NCBI GenBank assembly: GCA_943354745.1
Contig: CALRDB010000001.1
Location: 1 to 64,000 of the forward strand
Origin: Candidatus Nomurabacteria bacterium
Lineage (GTDB): Bacteria > Patescibacteriota > Minisyncoccia > Phycocordibacterales > UBA10002
Length of the DNA stretch: 64,000 nucleotides
Reading direction: 5' to 3'
Shown here: positions 15,492 through 24,021 of the stretch, one piece after another
How the letters are laid out: every line of letters starts with the position of its first letter
How positions within the stretch are numbered: the stretch's first letter is position 1
The notes under the pieces: model-generated
Told to the model about the DNA's origin: nothing
Database searches by the model: none
Seen by the model: only the letters and a program-made list of their open reading frames with translations
Program-made: the position numbers and the translations under genes

Positions 15492-16358
15492 ATGTCTTCA
15501 CTTAAAAAAGTTCTCATAACTGGTGCAAATGGCTTTACGGGGAGAGAGATGGTGCGGGTACTTTTAGCTGACTCTTCAAAAGAGATTTATCTAACTGATC
15601 GAACAGAGACTGAAGTGTCTTCACTTCGAGTCAAAAAGTGTGATCTATCAGACCTTCCTTCTGTTGAGGCTTGTATTGAAAAAATCCAACCGAATGAGAT
15701 TTATCATTTAGTGGGTAGCTACACCAACGTCTACGATGTGGATTATATATCTAATGTTACCACCACAAAAAACATTTTGGATGCGCTTCGCAGTTTGGGT
15801 CTGAAGACTCGCGTCCTTTTGGTAGGAAGTTCGGCGGAATATGGATTTCCTCTAAATCCTTCTAAGGGAGTTGGTGAAGATCACCCTCTTTTGCCGGTAT
15901 CGGTGTACGGGCTCGTCAAAACATATCAGCACATGCTTATGGGGACGTATGTTCGTTTATACGGTCTAGATCTTGTAGCGGTTCGGCCGTTCAATCTCCT
16001 TGGGAACGGTGTTTCTCCGGTACTGTTTGCCGGAAAAATGAGGCAAGAAATACAACGGTACAAAAAAGGCGAAATCAAGAGTATTGTTACTGGGGATCTT
16101 TCGGTCGAGCGGGATTATATTGATATTAGGGAAGCGATAACGTACTATCGATTGGTCATGGAGCAAGGGGCTACGGGAGAAGTGTATAACGTAGGGAGTG
16201 GTAAAAGTATACCTCTTCGGACACTCATGCAGAACATGCTTGTATCGGAAGGATTGTCATTCAATAGTGTGGAAGAAGGAGTACATCACATACCAGGGAA
16301 GATCGTAGTTCCTAAGATATGTGCCGACATAACAAAGATAAAGAGACTTAACGTATGA
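15492..16358 (+). CDS. GDP-4-keto-6-deoxymannose reductase-like extended SDR
   Basis: A 288-residue extended short-chain dehydrogenase. VLITGANGFTGREMVRVLL is the NAD(P) Rossmann loop; IQPNEIYHLVGSYTNVYDV, LLVGSSAEYG and the catalytic Y-x3-K in SVYGLVKTYQHML follow the family; VRPFNLLGNGVSP, RDYIDIREAITYY and GEVYNVGSGKSIPL finish it. The short length and the IYHL/NVGSG pattern are closest to Rmd/GDP-6-deoxy-D-talose-type reductases, which act after Gmd; a Gmd homologue is encoded at 39384. It could therefore make GDP-D-rhamnose, but the reaction is inferred. It overlaps the next gene by an ATGA. Confidence 0.72.
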   Translation: MSSLKKVLITGANGFTGREMVRVLLADSSKEIYLTDRTETEVSSLRVKKCDLSDLPSVEACIEKIQPNEIYHLVGSYTNVYDVDYISNVTTTKNILDALRSLGLKTRVLLVGSSAEYGFPLNPSKGVGEDHPLLPVSVYGLVKTYQHMLMGTYVRLYGLDLVAVRPFNLLGNGVSPVLFAGKMRQEIQRYKKGEIKSIVTGDLSVERDYIDIREAITYYRLVMEQGATGEVYNVGSGKSIPLRTLMQNMLVSEGLSFNSVEEGVHHIPGKIVVPKICADITKIKRLNV

Positions 16359-17305
16359 CAACAAGCAAACACAAGAAAACACTCACGGTTGTTGCGCCGG
16401 TATACAACGAGGAAGAAGTGATACGAGATTTTTATCAAGAGCTGAAAAACACGCTTCTCACTCTGTCTGAGTACCGCTCGACAATGCTCTTTGTGGTTGG
16501 ACGGGGAACCGATCGTACCTTTCCAATCCTGAAAGAAATCGCCACGGCGGACTCTTCGCTTCGCGTTCTGTACCTCTCTTCTCGTTTTGGACATCAAATG
16601 CAATTACTCGCCGGTATCGACCATGCAGATTCCGATATCGTCATTATGATGGATTCGGATTTGCAACACCCTCCGGAAATTATTCCAACACTCCTTGCGG
16701 AATATGAAAAAGGGAATGACGTAGTCTATACCGTTCGCGAGAAGACCTCCGATCAGGGTGTACTCCGGAAATGGTGTTCCGATATGTTCTATTGGTTTCT
16801 CAACAAAATCTCCGATGTCCGCATAAGCGGTAATGCCGCCGATTTCAGGCTTATTTCACGAAAGGTGGCAGAGGTATTGAGACGTGAAATCCGGGAACGT
16901 AATTTATTCCTGAGAGGGATCATACCGTGGCTCGGGTTTAATCAAATAGGAGTTTCTTTCGTCGCGAACCCTCGGCGGGCAGGGAAGAGTAAGTATTCAT
17001 TTTCTCGCCTGATTACCTTTGGTCTCTCTGGGGTTGTTTCGTTCAGTAGAAAACCACTTCGCGTAGCTATCGTTGTTGGTCTCTTCGTTGCAAGTCTCGG
17101 TTTTCTGTATGCACTAACGGTTATTGCACAATCCTTTTACAATAGATCTTTACCCGCAGGCTGGGCGACCGTTATTGTGCTTTTGTCTATATTTGGCGGA
17201 TTGCAACTCATTTTCTTGGGGATTCTTGGTGAATATATTGGCGCGATATTTGACGAAGTAAAGAAGCGTCCACATTATATTGTCGATCAGAAAATTAATT
17301 TTTAA
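16355..17305 (+). CDS. Polyprenyl-phosphate-sugar GT2 (DPM1/GtrB-like) with unusual nucleotide loop
   Basis: A 316-residue family 2 glycosyltransferase with a cytoplasmic GT-A domain and two C-terminal membrane segments (about residues 231-254 and 267-290), as in GtrB/ArnC-type enzymes that load a sugar on undecaprenyl phosphate. TVVAPVYNEEEVIRDF opens the fold, DSDIVIMMDSDLQHPPEIIP carries the metal-binding D-x-D, and RRAGKSKYSFSRL is the usual conserved loop. The near-invariant V-D-D-G-S-x-D loop is replaced by FVVGRGTDRTF (about residues 46-56), which removes both Asp residues that normally contact the nucleotide base. Whether it is active is open. The GtrA-like protein at 7609 is a plausible partner. 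Confidence 0.85.
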   Translation: MTTSKHKKTLTVVAPVYNEEEVIRDFYQELKNTLLTLSEYRSTMLFVVGRGTDRTFPILKEIATADSSLRVLYLSSRFGHQMQLLAGIDHADSDIVIMMDSDLQHPPEIIPTLLAEYEKGNDVVYTVREKTSDQGVLRKWCSDMFYWFLNKISDVRISGNAADFRLISRKVAEVLRREIRERNLFLRGIIPWLGFNQIGVSFVANPRRAGKSKYSFSRLITFGLSGVVSFSRKPLRVAIVVGLFVASLGFLYALTVIAQSFYNRSLPAGWATVIVLLSIFGGLQLIFLGILGEYIGAIFDEVKKRPHYIVDQKINF

Positions 17306-17307
17306 CT

Positions 17308-18132
17308 ATGAACTGTCATATTTGTAACAGCTCCAACACTCGGGTCCTCGATTCCCGATACGAAGTGTATTTCTGTAGAACCTGCGGTCATGAATTCAGT
17401 GCCTTGCCTCCCGAACGACAGGAAACCTACAGCCCGGAATATTTTCGTGAAGCGCACAAGAAATGGTTTGAAAATCCAAACGCCGTTTTGTTTCAGTGGA
17501 TACACACCATAGTGGAGGCGACAACACGCGGAAATCCGAGTGCCGCCTCGTTTCTTGACGTTGGGTGTGGCCAAGGAGATCTCCTTCGCTACCTGCGGGA
17601 TGCGGGGAGTACCGTCAAGCTTTTCGGTGTTGATCTTGTACAGAATGCCGACGAGAGAATCACCTACTATCGGGGGGATTTCGTTTCCTTCCCGTTTGCA
17701 GAACGGTTCGATGTGATTTCCGGGCTTATGGTCATCGAACACGTCGGTGGCCCGCACCAGTTTGTGCGCAAAATCAGTTCGATACTTAAGCCCGGAGGCA
17801 TCGTCATTATGAATACCGTGAACGCGGGCGGATTTTTGTACACGCTGGCACGGGTGCTCCGCAGGGCGGGTCTTCGTGGCCCGTTCGAACGGCTGTACGA
17901 CAAACATCATCTTGAGCACTACCGCGTCGCCTCACTTCGTAAACTGTTCGAGCTTGAAGGGTATCGCGTCATACGCATCCGCACGCATAATTTCCCGCTA
18001 CGGGCTCTTGACGTGCCGGAAGGAAACGCACTTCTTGCGCGTATCTACCGAATCGGTATCGCCTGCGTGTTTTTTCTGACATCGCACTGGGGTGGGGTAC
18101 ACGAAACCATTATCGTTCAAAAAGACACATGA
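17308..18132 (+). CDS. Zinc-ribbon class I SAM methyltransferase
   Basis: A 274-residue protein with an N-terminal C-x2-C...C-x2-C ribbon (CHICNSSN ... FCRTCGHEF) followed by a SAM domain with FLDVGCGQGDLLRYL near residue 82, FDVISGLMVIEHVGGPHQFV and ILKPGGIVIMNTVN. This layout is common among sugar methyltransferases of surface-glycan clusters. The C-terminus has a hydrophobic stretch (IGIACVFFLTSHW) that may touch the membrane. It starts 2 bp after the GT2 stop and overlaps the next gene by an ATGA. Confidence 0.85.
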   Translation: MNCHICNSSNTRVLDSRYEVYFCRTCGHEFSALPPERQETYSPEYFREAHKKWFENPNAVLFQWIHTIVEATTRGNPSAASFLDVGCGQGDLLRYLRDAGSTVKLFGVDLVQNADERITYYRGDFVSFPFAERFDVISGLMVIEHVGGPHQFVRKISSILKPGGIVIMNTVNAGGFLYTLARVLRRAGLRGPFERLYDKHHLEHYRVASLRKLFELEGYRVIRIRTHNFPLRALDVPEGNALLARIYRIGIACVFFLTSHWGGVHETIIVQKDT

Positions 18133-19607
18133 GCGCGCCTGCGAAGATACGGGATCTTATACGGACACGGCCGGAAGTACTCGCGCTTTTCGGTGTCCTC
18201 TTGTTCATGAATGTATACGCCTTTTCCGGTCTCAAAGAGCGGCCGGAGTATTGGTACGATGAAGGACTTAATGTCGAACTTTCCCGGAGTGTCGCAGAGT
18301 TCGGCATTCCGGATATCGTCATCGCGCCCGATACGCTTTCGGAAAGCGGCGCGAGGATCGGATCGACCGGCTACCCAATCACCGTTCTGCTCGGAGGGGT
18401 ATTCAAAATCTTCGGTGTCGGGGTGGTGCAAGCCCGGCTGTGCATGTTGCTGTGGATGAACGCCCTGGTTATTTCACTTTTTTTTGCGATTCGGAAACGG
18501 TGGGGGAGTCAGGAGGCTATTGGTACCCTGCTTCTCTGTACCACCTTCGCTCCTTTTTACGGGAACGGTCTTACGGTCATGGGAGAAATTCCCGGTCTTT
18601 TCTTTCTCCTTTGGTCGTTTTATTTTTTTGAACAAAAGACCTATTGGAAATCCGGACTGTTGCTCGGCCTCTCGGTTGTTTCGAAGCCGTCGGTCTATCT
18701 CTTTTTTATTCCCGCGTTCACGGTCGCGCTCCTGTTCGGGAAAGAAACCGGGCGCGAAAAGTTGAAAAATCTCTGTAAACTCGGCGTTACTTCAATCGCC
18801 GCCCTTGTTCCTTGGGTGCTAATTTACCGTGACTCAGTCAGCCGTGTTTCTTTCTGGGAGGGGTTATTCTCGCACTTCAAAAATCCATACGGGGATTTCG
18901 GATTCTCGGTCTGGGGAAATATTCAGAACAATCTCGGAGGATTCTTCCATTCGTCCACGCTTATCTATTTTTCCTTACTCACGCTCGCTGTACTCTGCGC
19001 GCTTGCCGCAGAGCGCTCGCTCGCGCGTGAACACCGAACACTTCTCGTTGTCGCGCTTGTATACCTTCCCCTTTCATTTTTTCAGTATCTGAAAAGTCTC
19101 GGATATCTTCGCTATCTTATCGCCACAGAATTTTTACTTTTCCTTCTGTTCGTTTTAGTGCTACCGACACTTACCCGGTTTGCACTGAACTACGTCCCCT
19201 TTTTATCTGTCAGGGTTTCCCGTGCCGCGGGCGCCGTTCTCACAGTCCTCATACTCTTTCAGGCCGTTCATCTGTTTTGGTTTTCCGACCTGTACTCCGG
19301 CAGGAGCGCGGAAATGACCGTGGCATACATACAGCTTGTCTATCCTGAAGGTGTAATCGGCATTATCAATGCGCCACAGGTGGGGAGTCTTATCTCACCG
19401 CACCGGAAGTACCAGTATCTATCAACCTTCGGTCTCACGAAGTTCGGAGTGAATCCTGTCTTTCTTGCGCCTGAGAAAATGCCCGTCGCTATCGTTACCG
19501 ACGGGAAGAACAATATACTTTCTCTCGAAGAACAGGAGTTGCTCCTAATGCGGTATGCGCCGGACGTAACATTCACCGAAGATTTTTTGGTGTACAAAAA
19601 GAAGTAA
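18129..19607 (+). CDS. Multi-spanning GT-C-like glycosyltransferase (GT39/ArnT type)
   Basis: A 492-residue membrane protein with about ten hydrophobic segments. The first segment is followed by an extracytoplasmic loop with EYWYDEGLNVELSRS; the acidic D-E in this first loop is the catalytic hallmark of GT-C enzymes that use polyprenyl-phosphate sugars (PMT, ArnT). GSTGYPITVLLGGVFKIFGVGVVQARL fits the same fold. The C-terminal soluble part is short. It could attach a lipid-linked sugar outside the membrane to a protein or glycan. It is the last gene of a + strand run; the following terminator faces the opposite strand. Confidence 0.72.
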   Translation: MSAPAKIRDLIRTRPEVLALFGVLLFMNVYAFSGLKERPEYWYDEGLNVELSRSVAEFGIPDIVIAPDTLSESGARIGSTGYPITVLLGGVFKIFGVGVVQARLCMLLWMNALVISLFFAIRKRWGSQEAIGTLLLCTTFAPFYGNGLTVMGEIPGLFFLLWSFYFFEQKTYWKSGLLLGLSVVSKPSVYLFFIPAFTVALLFGKETGREKLKNLCKLGVTSIAALVPWVLIYRDSVSRVSFWEGLFSHFKNPYGDFGFSVWGNIQNNLGGFFHSSTLIYFSLLTLAVLCALAAERSLAREHRTLLVVALVYLPLSFFQYLKSLGYLRYLIATEFLLFLLFVLVLPTLTRFALNYVPFLSVRVSRAAGAVLTVLILFQAVHLFWFSDLYSGRSAEMTVAYIQLVYPEGVIGIINAPQVGSLISPHRKYQYLSTFGLTKFGVNPVFLAPEKMPVAIVTDGKNNILSLEEQELLLMRYAPDVTFTEDFLVYKKK

Positions 19608-19614
19608 TGTAATT

Positions 19615-19650
19615 AAAAAAGTAGCCGCCACTCTCGAGGAGTTGGCGGCT
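19615..19650 (-). terminator. Intrinsic terminator for the minus-strand genes
   Basis: On the minus strand AGCCGCCA, a 12-nt loop and TGGCGGCT form an 8-bp stem followed by AC and six Ts. It lies just after the stop of the gene at 19680-20339. Confidence 0.85.
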
Positions 19651-19679
19651 GTGTGTGAAATCGCTGAGCTTGTGTAGGG

Positions 19680-20339
19680 CTACCTTGTGTCCCTCTGTCT
19701 GAGGTACGCAAGTGCTTCTGCGTACGACACCAATGGCACGGGGGTGCCCGTTGTCATGTACTTTTCGATACTCTCGAGCTCCAGACCTGGGATGTCACTC
19801 CGGTCTTTAAATCTCCGTGTCTGTGAATGCTCCACGTCTGCTTCATACAGTGGCAGACGGGTTCCAACCTGGGCGAACACCTGTAGGTCTGCTCCAAGCT
19901 TGATTATTGCGGTGATTATGGAGAGCACACACCTTACTAGGTGAAACTCAGGCGCAAGAACAATGAGTCCCTTCCAGCTTCTTTTTTGCGCGAGTTCAAC
20001 CATTGAGAACGCTTCAGTAAGCGTGGTTAGTAATTGACCGTCGAAAGGAACGAGGGAGATATGCTCCCGTTCTACACGAAGATCTTTAAGTACTCGAATC
20101 CAGGCTTCCGCTCCGGGATAGCCAGGACGGCTCGGGCCTTGGTTATCGATGATGCAGATCGTGGATGTGGCACACACTGTGAGAAACTCGGCTGCCCTGG
20201 TAAGGGAAGAACGTTGGTTATCGGGAGTCTCGGTGGGAAGGAAGAGGGGAAGTGAGTCCCCTCTTGGTACAACATCGGTGAGCACAATGGTCGTGAAGCG
20301 CTGCCGCTGCCTTTCTTTTTCGGTTGTAAAATCTGCCAC
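19680..20339 (-). CDS. Uncharacterised protein, weakly YdcF/DUF218-like
   Basis: This 219-residue protein starts at a GTG preceded by AAAGGTG at good Shine-Dalgarno distance. No membrane segment is clear. PGAEAWIRVLKDLRVEREHISLVPF followed by SWKGLIVLAPEFHLVRCVLSIITAI recalls the DUF218 (YdcF/SanA) pattern, in which a predicted glycan-related enzyme has a conserved [TS]-x-x-[FY]-H-x-x-R. The conserved acidic N-terminal G-G-x loop of that family is not obvious, so the match is weak. It lies downstream of a membrane glycosyltransferase on the same strand and is closed by a good terminator. Confidence 0.45.
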   Translation of the reverse strand: MADFTTEKERQRQRFTTIVLTDVVPRGDSLPLFLPTETPDNQRSSLTRAAEFLTVCATSTICIIDNQGPSRPGYPGAEAWIRVLKDLRVEREHISLVPFDGQLLTTLTEAFSMVELAQKRSWKGLIVLAPEFHLVRCVLSIITAIIKLGADLQVFAQVGTRLPLYEADVEHSQTRRFKDRSDIPGLELESIEKYMTTGTPVPLVSYAEALAYLRQRDTR

Positions 20340-20473
20340 AATGCACCTTTCGGTAAATTGTTTGGTTGGACAACAAAGAATATTCCCACGTCTCCGCAGG
20401 CTTTGCTCAGCTGTTTTTTGAGAAGGAACAGCTCGTATTATATAAGCATATTTATTTCACTATGTCAATTAAT

Positions 20474-21847
20474 TCAGTCCGTCTTTTCTGCTTTGTTTAA
20501 CAAAACTTTCGCTTTGCTGCCAATCCCATAAGCACCATATACCGCAAAGATAAGAATAAGAGCGTCCACAGGCATCCTGAATCGTGCATTAACTGCAAGA
20601 CCCACTGCTATCGTCGTCAGTGCGAAATAGGCGATAAGGAGAGAGATGAAGATACCTCTGGTCCTATACTCTGGTATCTTGATATACCTAAATGCACCAT
20701 AAAAGAAGCACAGCGAAATGAGTATCCATGCGATTCTTCCAAAGATCACAAAGAGTATCGGACTTGTAAGGAGTGGGACGATGAAATTGAGCGTTTTTAC
20801 TGGAGATTCTAAGAAGAGGGTAAGTGCTGGACGATCCATTTGGAGAGAGGGAGAAATTTTCAATTGCTGTAAAACATCCATATAGCCGTCATGTGAAAAG
20901 AAAGTCAGAAATGTTGTGATAACGGATTTCAGTATACCCATTGGATGTTCCCTAATTATCGGGAAAATGCGCTTTTTGTATTCCTCGGCATTTGTTAGGG
21001 TAATGTCCTCTACACTTGTGATGTTACCTTCGCCTATGTAGAACTCACGTTTGGCTTGTTCGAACCCGATGTGCTTTTCCGCCGCGAGTACCGAAGGTAT
21101 AAGATATCCAAAAGGGACACTCGCATATTGGACTGATAATGACGGATTCCCAAAACGTATGAGGTTTCGAATGCACCACGGTGCAATTATAAGGAAAAAG
21201 ATTCCTCCCATGATTAACGAATGAAGACCGGCCTGCCGTGATCTTTTCAAAAGTAGGAACACTATACCGATAAGTAAAAAAGGTAGAAACTGAATAGTTG
21301 GTCGCGTAAGAGTCGCAAATGCGAAGAAACCAGTCGCATAAGCAAGGGTAGCCATCTTTTGTTCTTGTATGTAGTCTAAGAAAAAGGTAACTCCCGCAAG
21401 GAGGAGGACCGTAAATAGTGTTTCACTAATCAGTATTGTCGCCAGCAAGATATTGAGTGGTTCGAATGCGAGTAGAAGAGCAATGCTATTTGCAGTTCGT
21501 TTCCATGCAGGCAACAGTTGAAGTGAAATACGATAGGCGAGTAGTGGGATAAGACCGCCAAGGATAATCTGCGCAAAGAGGGCGATGTAGTAGTTTTTGA
21601 AAATAAGGACAAACGCTGCTAAGAAAAGCGGATAAAAAGGGGTCCGTACGGATCCTGGAATAAAAGGTGGTTGTACTGCGTGTGAGAACCCGTTACCTAA
21701 CAATAAATTTTCTGCGATCTCATAATATCCATCAAGATGGGGAATAGGCATGACAGACTTCTGGTCTGACTGCATAAGTAATACATAAAAAAAGAGCAAC
21801 CGTGCTAGAACGGCAAGAGAAAAAAACAACCACATTTTACGGGACAT
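20474..21847 (-). CDS. Multi-spanning GT-C-like glycosyltransferase (GT39/ArnT type)
   Basis: A 457-residue membrane protein with ten or more hydrophobic segments. The first extracytoplasmic loop reads PHLDGYYEIAENLLLGNGFS, with an Asp-Gly in place of the more usual D-E, and then RTPFYPLFLAAFVLIF, a common PMT_2 pattern. LARPTIQ-like (LTRPTIQFLPFLL) and APWCIRNLIRFG later on also match PMT_2 proteins, which move sugars from polyprenyl-phosphate donors. It is divergent from the GT2 gene at 21889, with only 41 bp between the starts. Confidence 0.75.
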   Translation of the reverse strand: MSRKMWLFFSLAVLARLLFFYVLLMQSDQKSVMPIPHLDGYYEIAENLLLGNGFSHAVQPPFIPGSVRTPFYPLFLAAFVLIFKNYYIALFAQIILGGLIPLLAYRISLQLLPAWKRTANSIALLLAFEPLNILLATILISETLFTVLLLAGVTFFLDYIQEQKMATLAYATGFFAFATLTRPTIQFLPFLLIGIVFLLLKRSRQAGLHSLIMGGIFFLIIAPWCIRNLIRFGNPSLSVQYASVPFGYLIPSVLAAEKHIGFEQAKREFYIGEGNITSVEDITLTNAEEYKKRIFPIIREHPMGILKSVITTFLTFFSHDGYMDVLQQLKISPSLQMDRPALTLFLESPVKTLNFIVPLLTSPILFVIFGRIAWILISLCFFYGAFRYIKIPEYRTRGIFISLLIAYFALTTIAVGLAVNARFRMPVDALILIFAVYGAYGIGSKAKVLLNKAEKTD

Positions 21848-21853
21848 AATATG

Positions 21854-21882
21854 TTTACTTTTATTTTAAGAGACACTATAAT
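21854..21882 (+). promoter_or_regulatory. Promoter with leaderless layout
   Basis: TTTACT (21854-21859), 17 nt and TATAAT (21877-21882). The ATG follows after only 6 nt, so the transcript would begin at or next to the start codon. Confidence 0.7.
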
Positions 21883-21888
21883 CACTCA

Positions 21889-22659
21889 ATGTCATTTTTT
21901 GGCGGAAAACCGAAGATCATAGGAATGATTCCTGCGTACAACTGCGCGCATCTCCTTAAGAAGGCGTATGAGCAAGTCCCGAAAGAATACTTTGATGATA
22001 TCATTGTGGTTGATGATGGGTCAACGGACGAAACACTCACTGTCGCTAAAACTCTCGGTGTAAAAGTGTTTACACATCCGCACGCAGGCTATGGGGGGAA
22101 TATTAAGTATGCTATCAAGCAAGCTCTCTCACTCGGAGCAGAGTATATGATTGAGATTCACGGAGACGGGCAGTATGACCCTGCCAACATCCCGGAGGCC
22201 ATAAAAAAGATACACACAGGTAACTACGATTTTCTTCTTGGTTCCCGTTTTACCTCACTCCTTCAGCCACTTCGCGACAGGATGTCACTTGTTCGGTATG
22301 TAGCAAATCTAGGCATGAGTTTTATTGATCGTCTGGTGTTACGTCTTCCACTTTCCGAGTTTCATCAAGGATTTCGTGTTTACTCGAGGAATCTTATCGA
22401 GTCAGTCGGTCTCGATCACACCAGCGATGATCATCTGTTCAGCTTTCAGATTATCGCGAAAGCCGCATTTGCACGAATGCGAGTGGGGGAGATATCTGTT
22501 AGGTGTAACTACGCCGAGGAACATACGTCTATAAATCTACGACGATCAGTTGTGTACGCAATACTTACCTTTGGCGTTCTTCTGCAGTACATTCTTGCTA
22601 TGGTTGGATTTCACTCGCTGCTTTTTCGGAAAGAGAGCAAGAATCGCATCACTGCATAG
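21889..22659 (+). CDS. Family 2 glycosyltransferase (DPM1-like)
   Basis: A 256-residue GT-A enzyme. IGMIPAYNCAHLLKKAY, IIVVDDGSTDETL (about residues 38-50), HAGYGGNIKYAIKQAL and MIEIHGDGQYDPANIPE with the D-x-D equivalent are all intact, as are LGSRF and EFHQGFRVYSR. One short hydrophobic stretch near the C-terminus (ILTFGVLLQYILAMVGFHSLLF) could hold it at the membrane. It probably makes a polyprenyl-phosphate sugar or adds a sugar in the cytoplasm. It begins a + strand operon with its own leaderless-type promoter; the next gene follows after 3 bp. Confidence 0.9.
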   Translation: MSFFGGKPKIIGMIPAYNCAHLLKKAYEQVPKEYFDDIIVVDDGSTDETLTVAKTLGVKVFTHPHAGYGGNIKYAIKQALSLGAEYMIEIHGDGQYDPANIPEAIKKIHTGNYDFLLGSRFTSLLQPLRDRMSLVRYVANLGMSFIDRLVLRLPLSEFHQGFRVYSRNLIESVGLDHTSDDHLFSFQIIAKAAFARMRVGEISVRCNYAEEHTSINLRRSVVYAILTFGVLLQYILAMVGFHSLLFRKESKNRITA

Positions 22660-22662
22660 TGT

Positions 22663-23916
22663 ATGAGAATCAAAAGTAGTCACATAACACACCGATCAAC
22701 GTGTAGAATTTGCGGAGGCATGAAACTTTCTCGAATTCTTTCGCTCGGTCCGACACCGCTTGCAAACGCGTTTCTCCTCGAACATGAGCGGCACCTTCCT
22801 GAATCGTATTTCCCTCTTGATGTGTACGTGTGTAAAGCATGCAGTCTTGTGCAACTTATCGATGTTGTTGACCCACGTATTTTGTTTAAGGATTATGTGT
22901 ACGTGTCCTCGACGTCTCCCGTCTTTGTAGCGCATTTCGATACGTTTGCTCGACAGGTCTTTGATAGATTCCATCTCTCAGCACGTTCGCTCGTTATTGA
23001 TATCGGCTCAAATGACGGCATACTCCTCAGGCCCTTTAAACAACTTGGTGCTCGTGTACTCGGAGTAGAACCGGATCGTTCGATTGGAACGATAGCGCGG
23101 AAAGCGGGAGTAACAACCATCTCCGAATTTTTCAGTCTTATTGTCGCAAGGAAAATTCTGAAGAAGTATGGTGAAGCTTCTATTGTTACGGCAACCAATG
23201 TCTTTGCGCATGTTGATGACATTCACGGTTTGGTGAAAGGTGTCAAGCATCTCTTAACGAAAAATGGTGTATTTATCATAGAAGTGCCGTATCTGGTGGA
23301 TTTTCTTGAGAAGAACCTTTTTGACACGGTCTATCACGAGCATCTGTCCTATTTTAGTGTGACCGCACTACACTATTTTTTTGAGCAGTTGGGGATGGCT
23401 ATCATTGATGTAGAGCGAGTCGCAACTCACGGCGGATCGCTTCGTGTCTTTATTGCTCGAGCAGGATCAACCCACAAGAAAGAATCTTCGGTACAGTCGT
23501 TTCTCACGAGCGAAAAAAAGATAGGACTACAAGAGGAAAAAATATACCACGAATATAAAAAGAAAATTGAGCGAAATAAGGTTACACTACATACGTTACT
23601 TTCGAAGTTAAAAGAGAAAGGTAACAGTATTGCGGGATATGGGGCTCCGGCGAAAGGGAATACGTTACTCAACTTTTTTGGAGTAGGGGATGAACTACTC
23701 AGTTATATCGTAGATGATAGCCATCATAAACAAGGGCGATATACTCCTGGGAAGCGAATACCGGTTGTATCGAGTGAAAAACTGAAGACACATCCCCCTG
23801 ACTACCTCCTTATTATTGCGTGGAACTTTGCAGAGTCAATAATGAAGAAAAACGAAGAGTTCAGAAGGCATGGCGGGAAGTTTATAATACCCGTTCCTTC
23901 GCCCAAAATTATATGA
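22663..23916 (+). CDS. NovU/TylC3-type sugar C-methyltransferase
   Basis: A 417-residue protein with the three parts of this family: an N-terminal zinc-binding ribbon (CRICGG ... VYVCKACSLVQL), a SAM domain with VIDIGSNDGILLRPF near residue 111 and FAHVDDIHGLVKGVKHLL, and a C-terminal Rossmann-like part (GYGAPAKGNTLLNFFG, YIVDDSHHKQGRYTPGKRIPV). TVYHEHLSYFSV carries the conserved His-Glu-His that includes the catalytic base. Such enzymes C-methylate NDP-4-keto-6-deoxysugars at C3 or C5, giving branched sugars. It is coupled to the GT2 upstream. The actual sugar is not known. Confidence 0.9.
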   Translation: MRIKSSHITHRSTCRICGGMKLSRILSLGPTPLANAFLLEHERHLPESYFPLDVYVCKACSLVQLIDVVDPRILFKDYVYVSSTSPVFVAHFDTFARQVFDRFHLSARSLVIDIGSNDGILLRPFKQLGARVLGVEPDRSIGTIARKAGVTTISEFFSLIVARKILKKYGEASIVTATNVFAHVDDIHGLVKGVKHLLTKNGVFIIEVPYLVDFLEKNLFDTVYHEHLSYFSVTALHYFFEQLGMAIIDVERVATHGGSLRVFIARAGSTHKKESSVQSFLTSEKKIGLQEEKIYHEYKKKIERNKVTLHTLLSKLKEKGNSIAGYGAPAKGNTLLNFFGVGDELLSYIVDDSHHKQGRYTPGKRIPVVSSEKLKTHPPDYLLIIAWNFAESIMKKNEEFRRHGGKFIIPVPSPKII

Positions 23917-24021
23917 TATGTTTGTCCCAAACGTTACTTTTTGTTATAGACGCAAGGGAAAATAGCTAGGCGGGAAAAGCGAATAAACGGAAAAGTACAT
24001 GATACTGTTTACAGTAACCAT

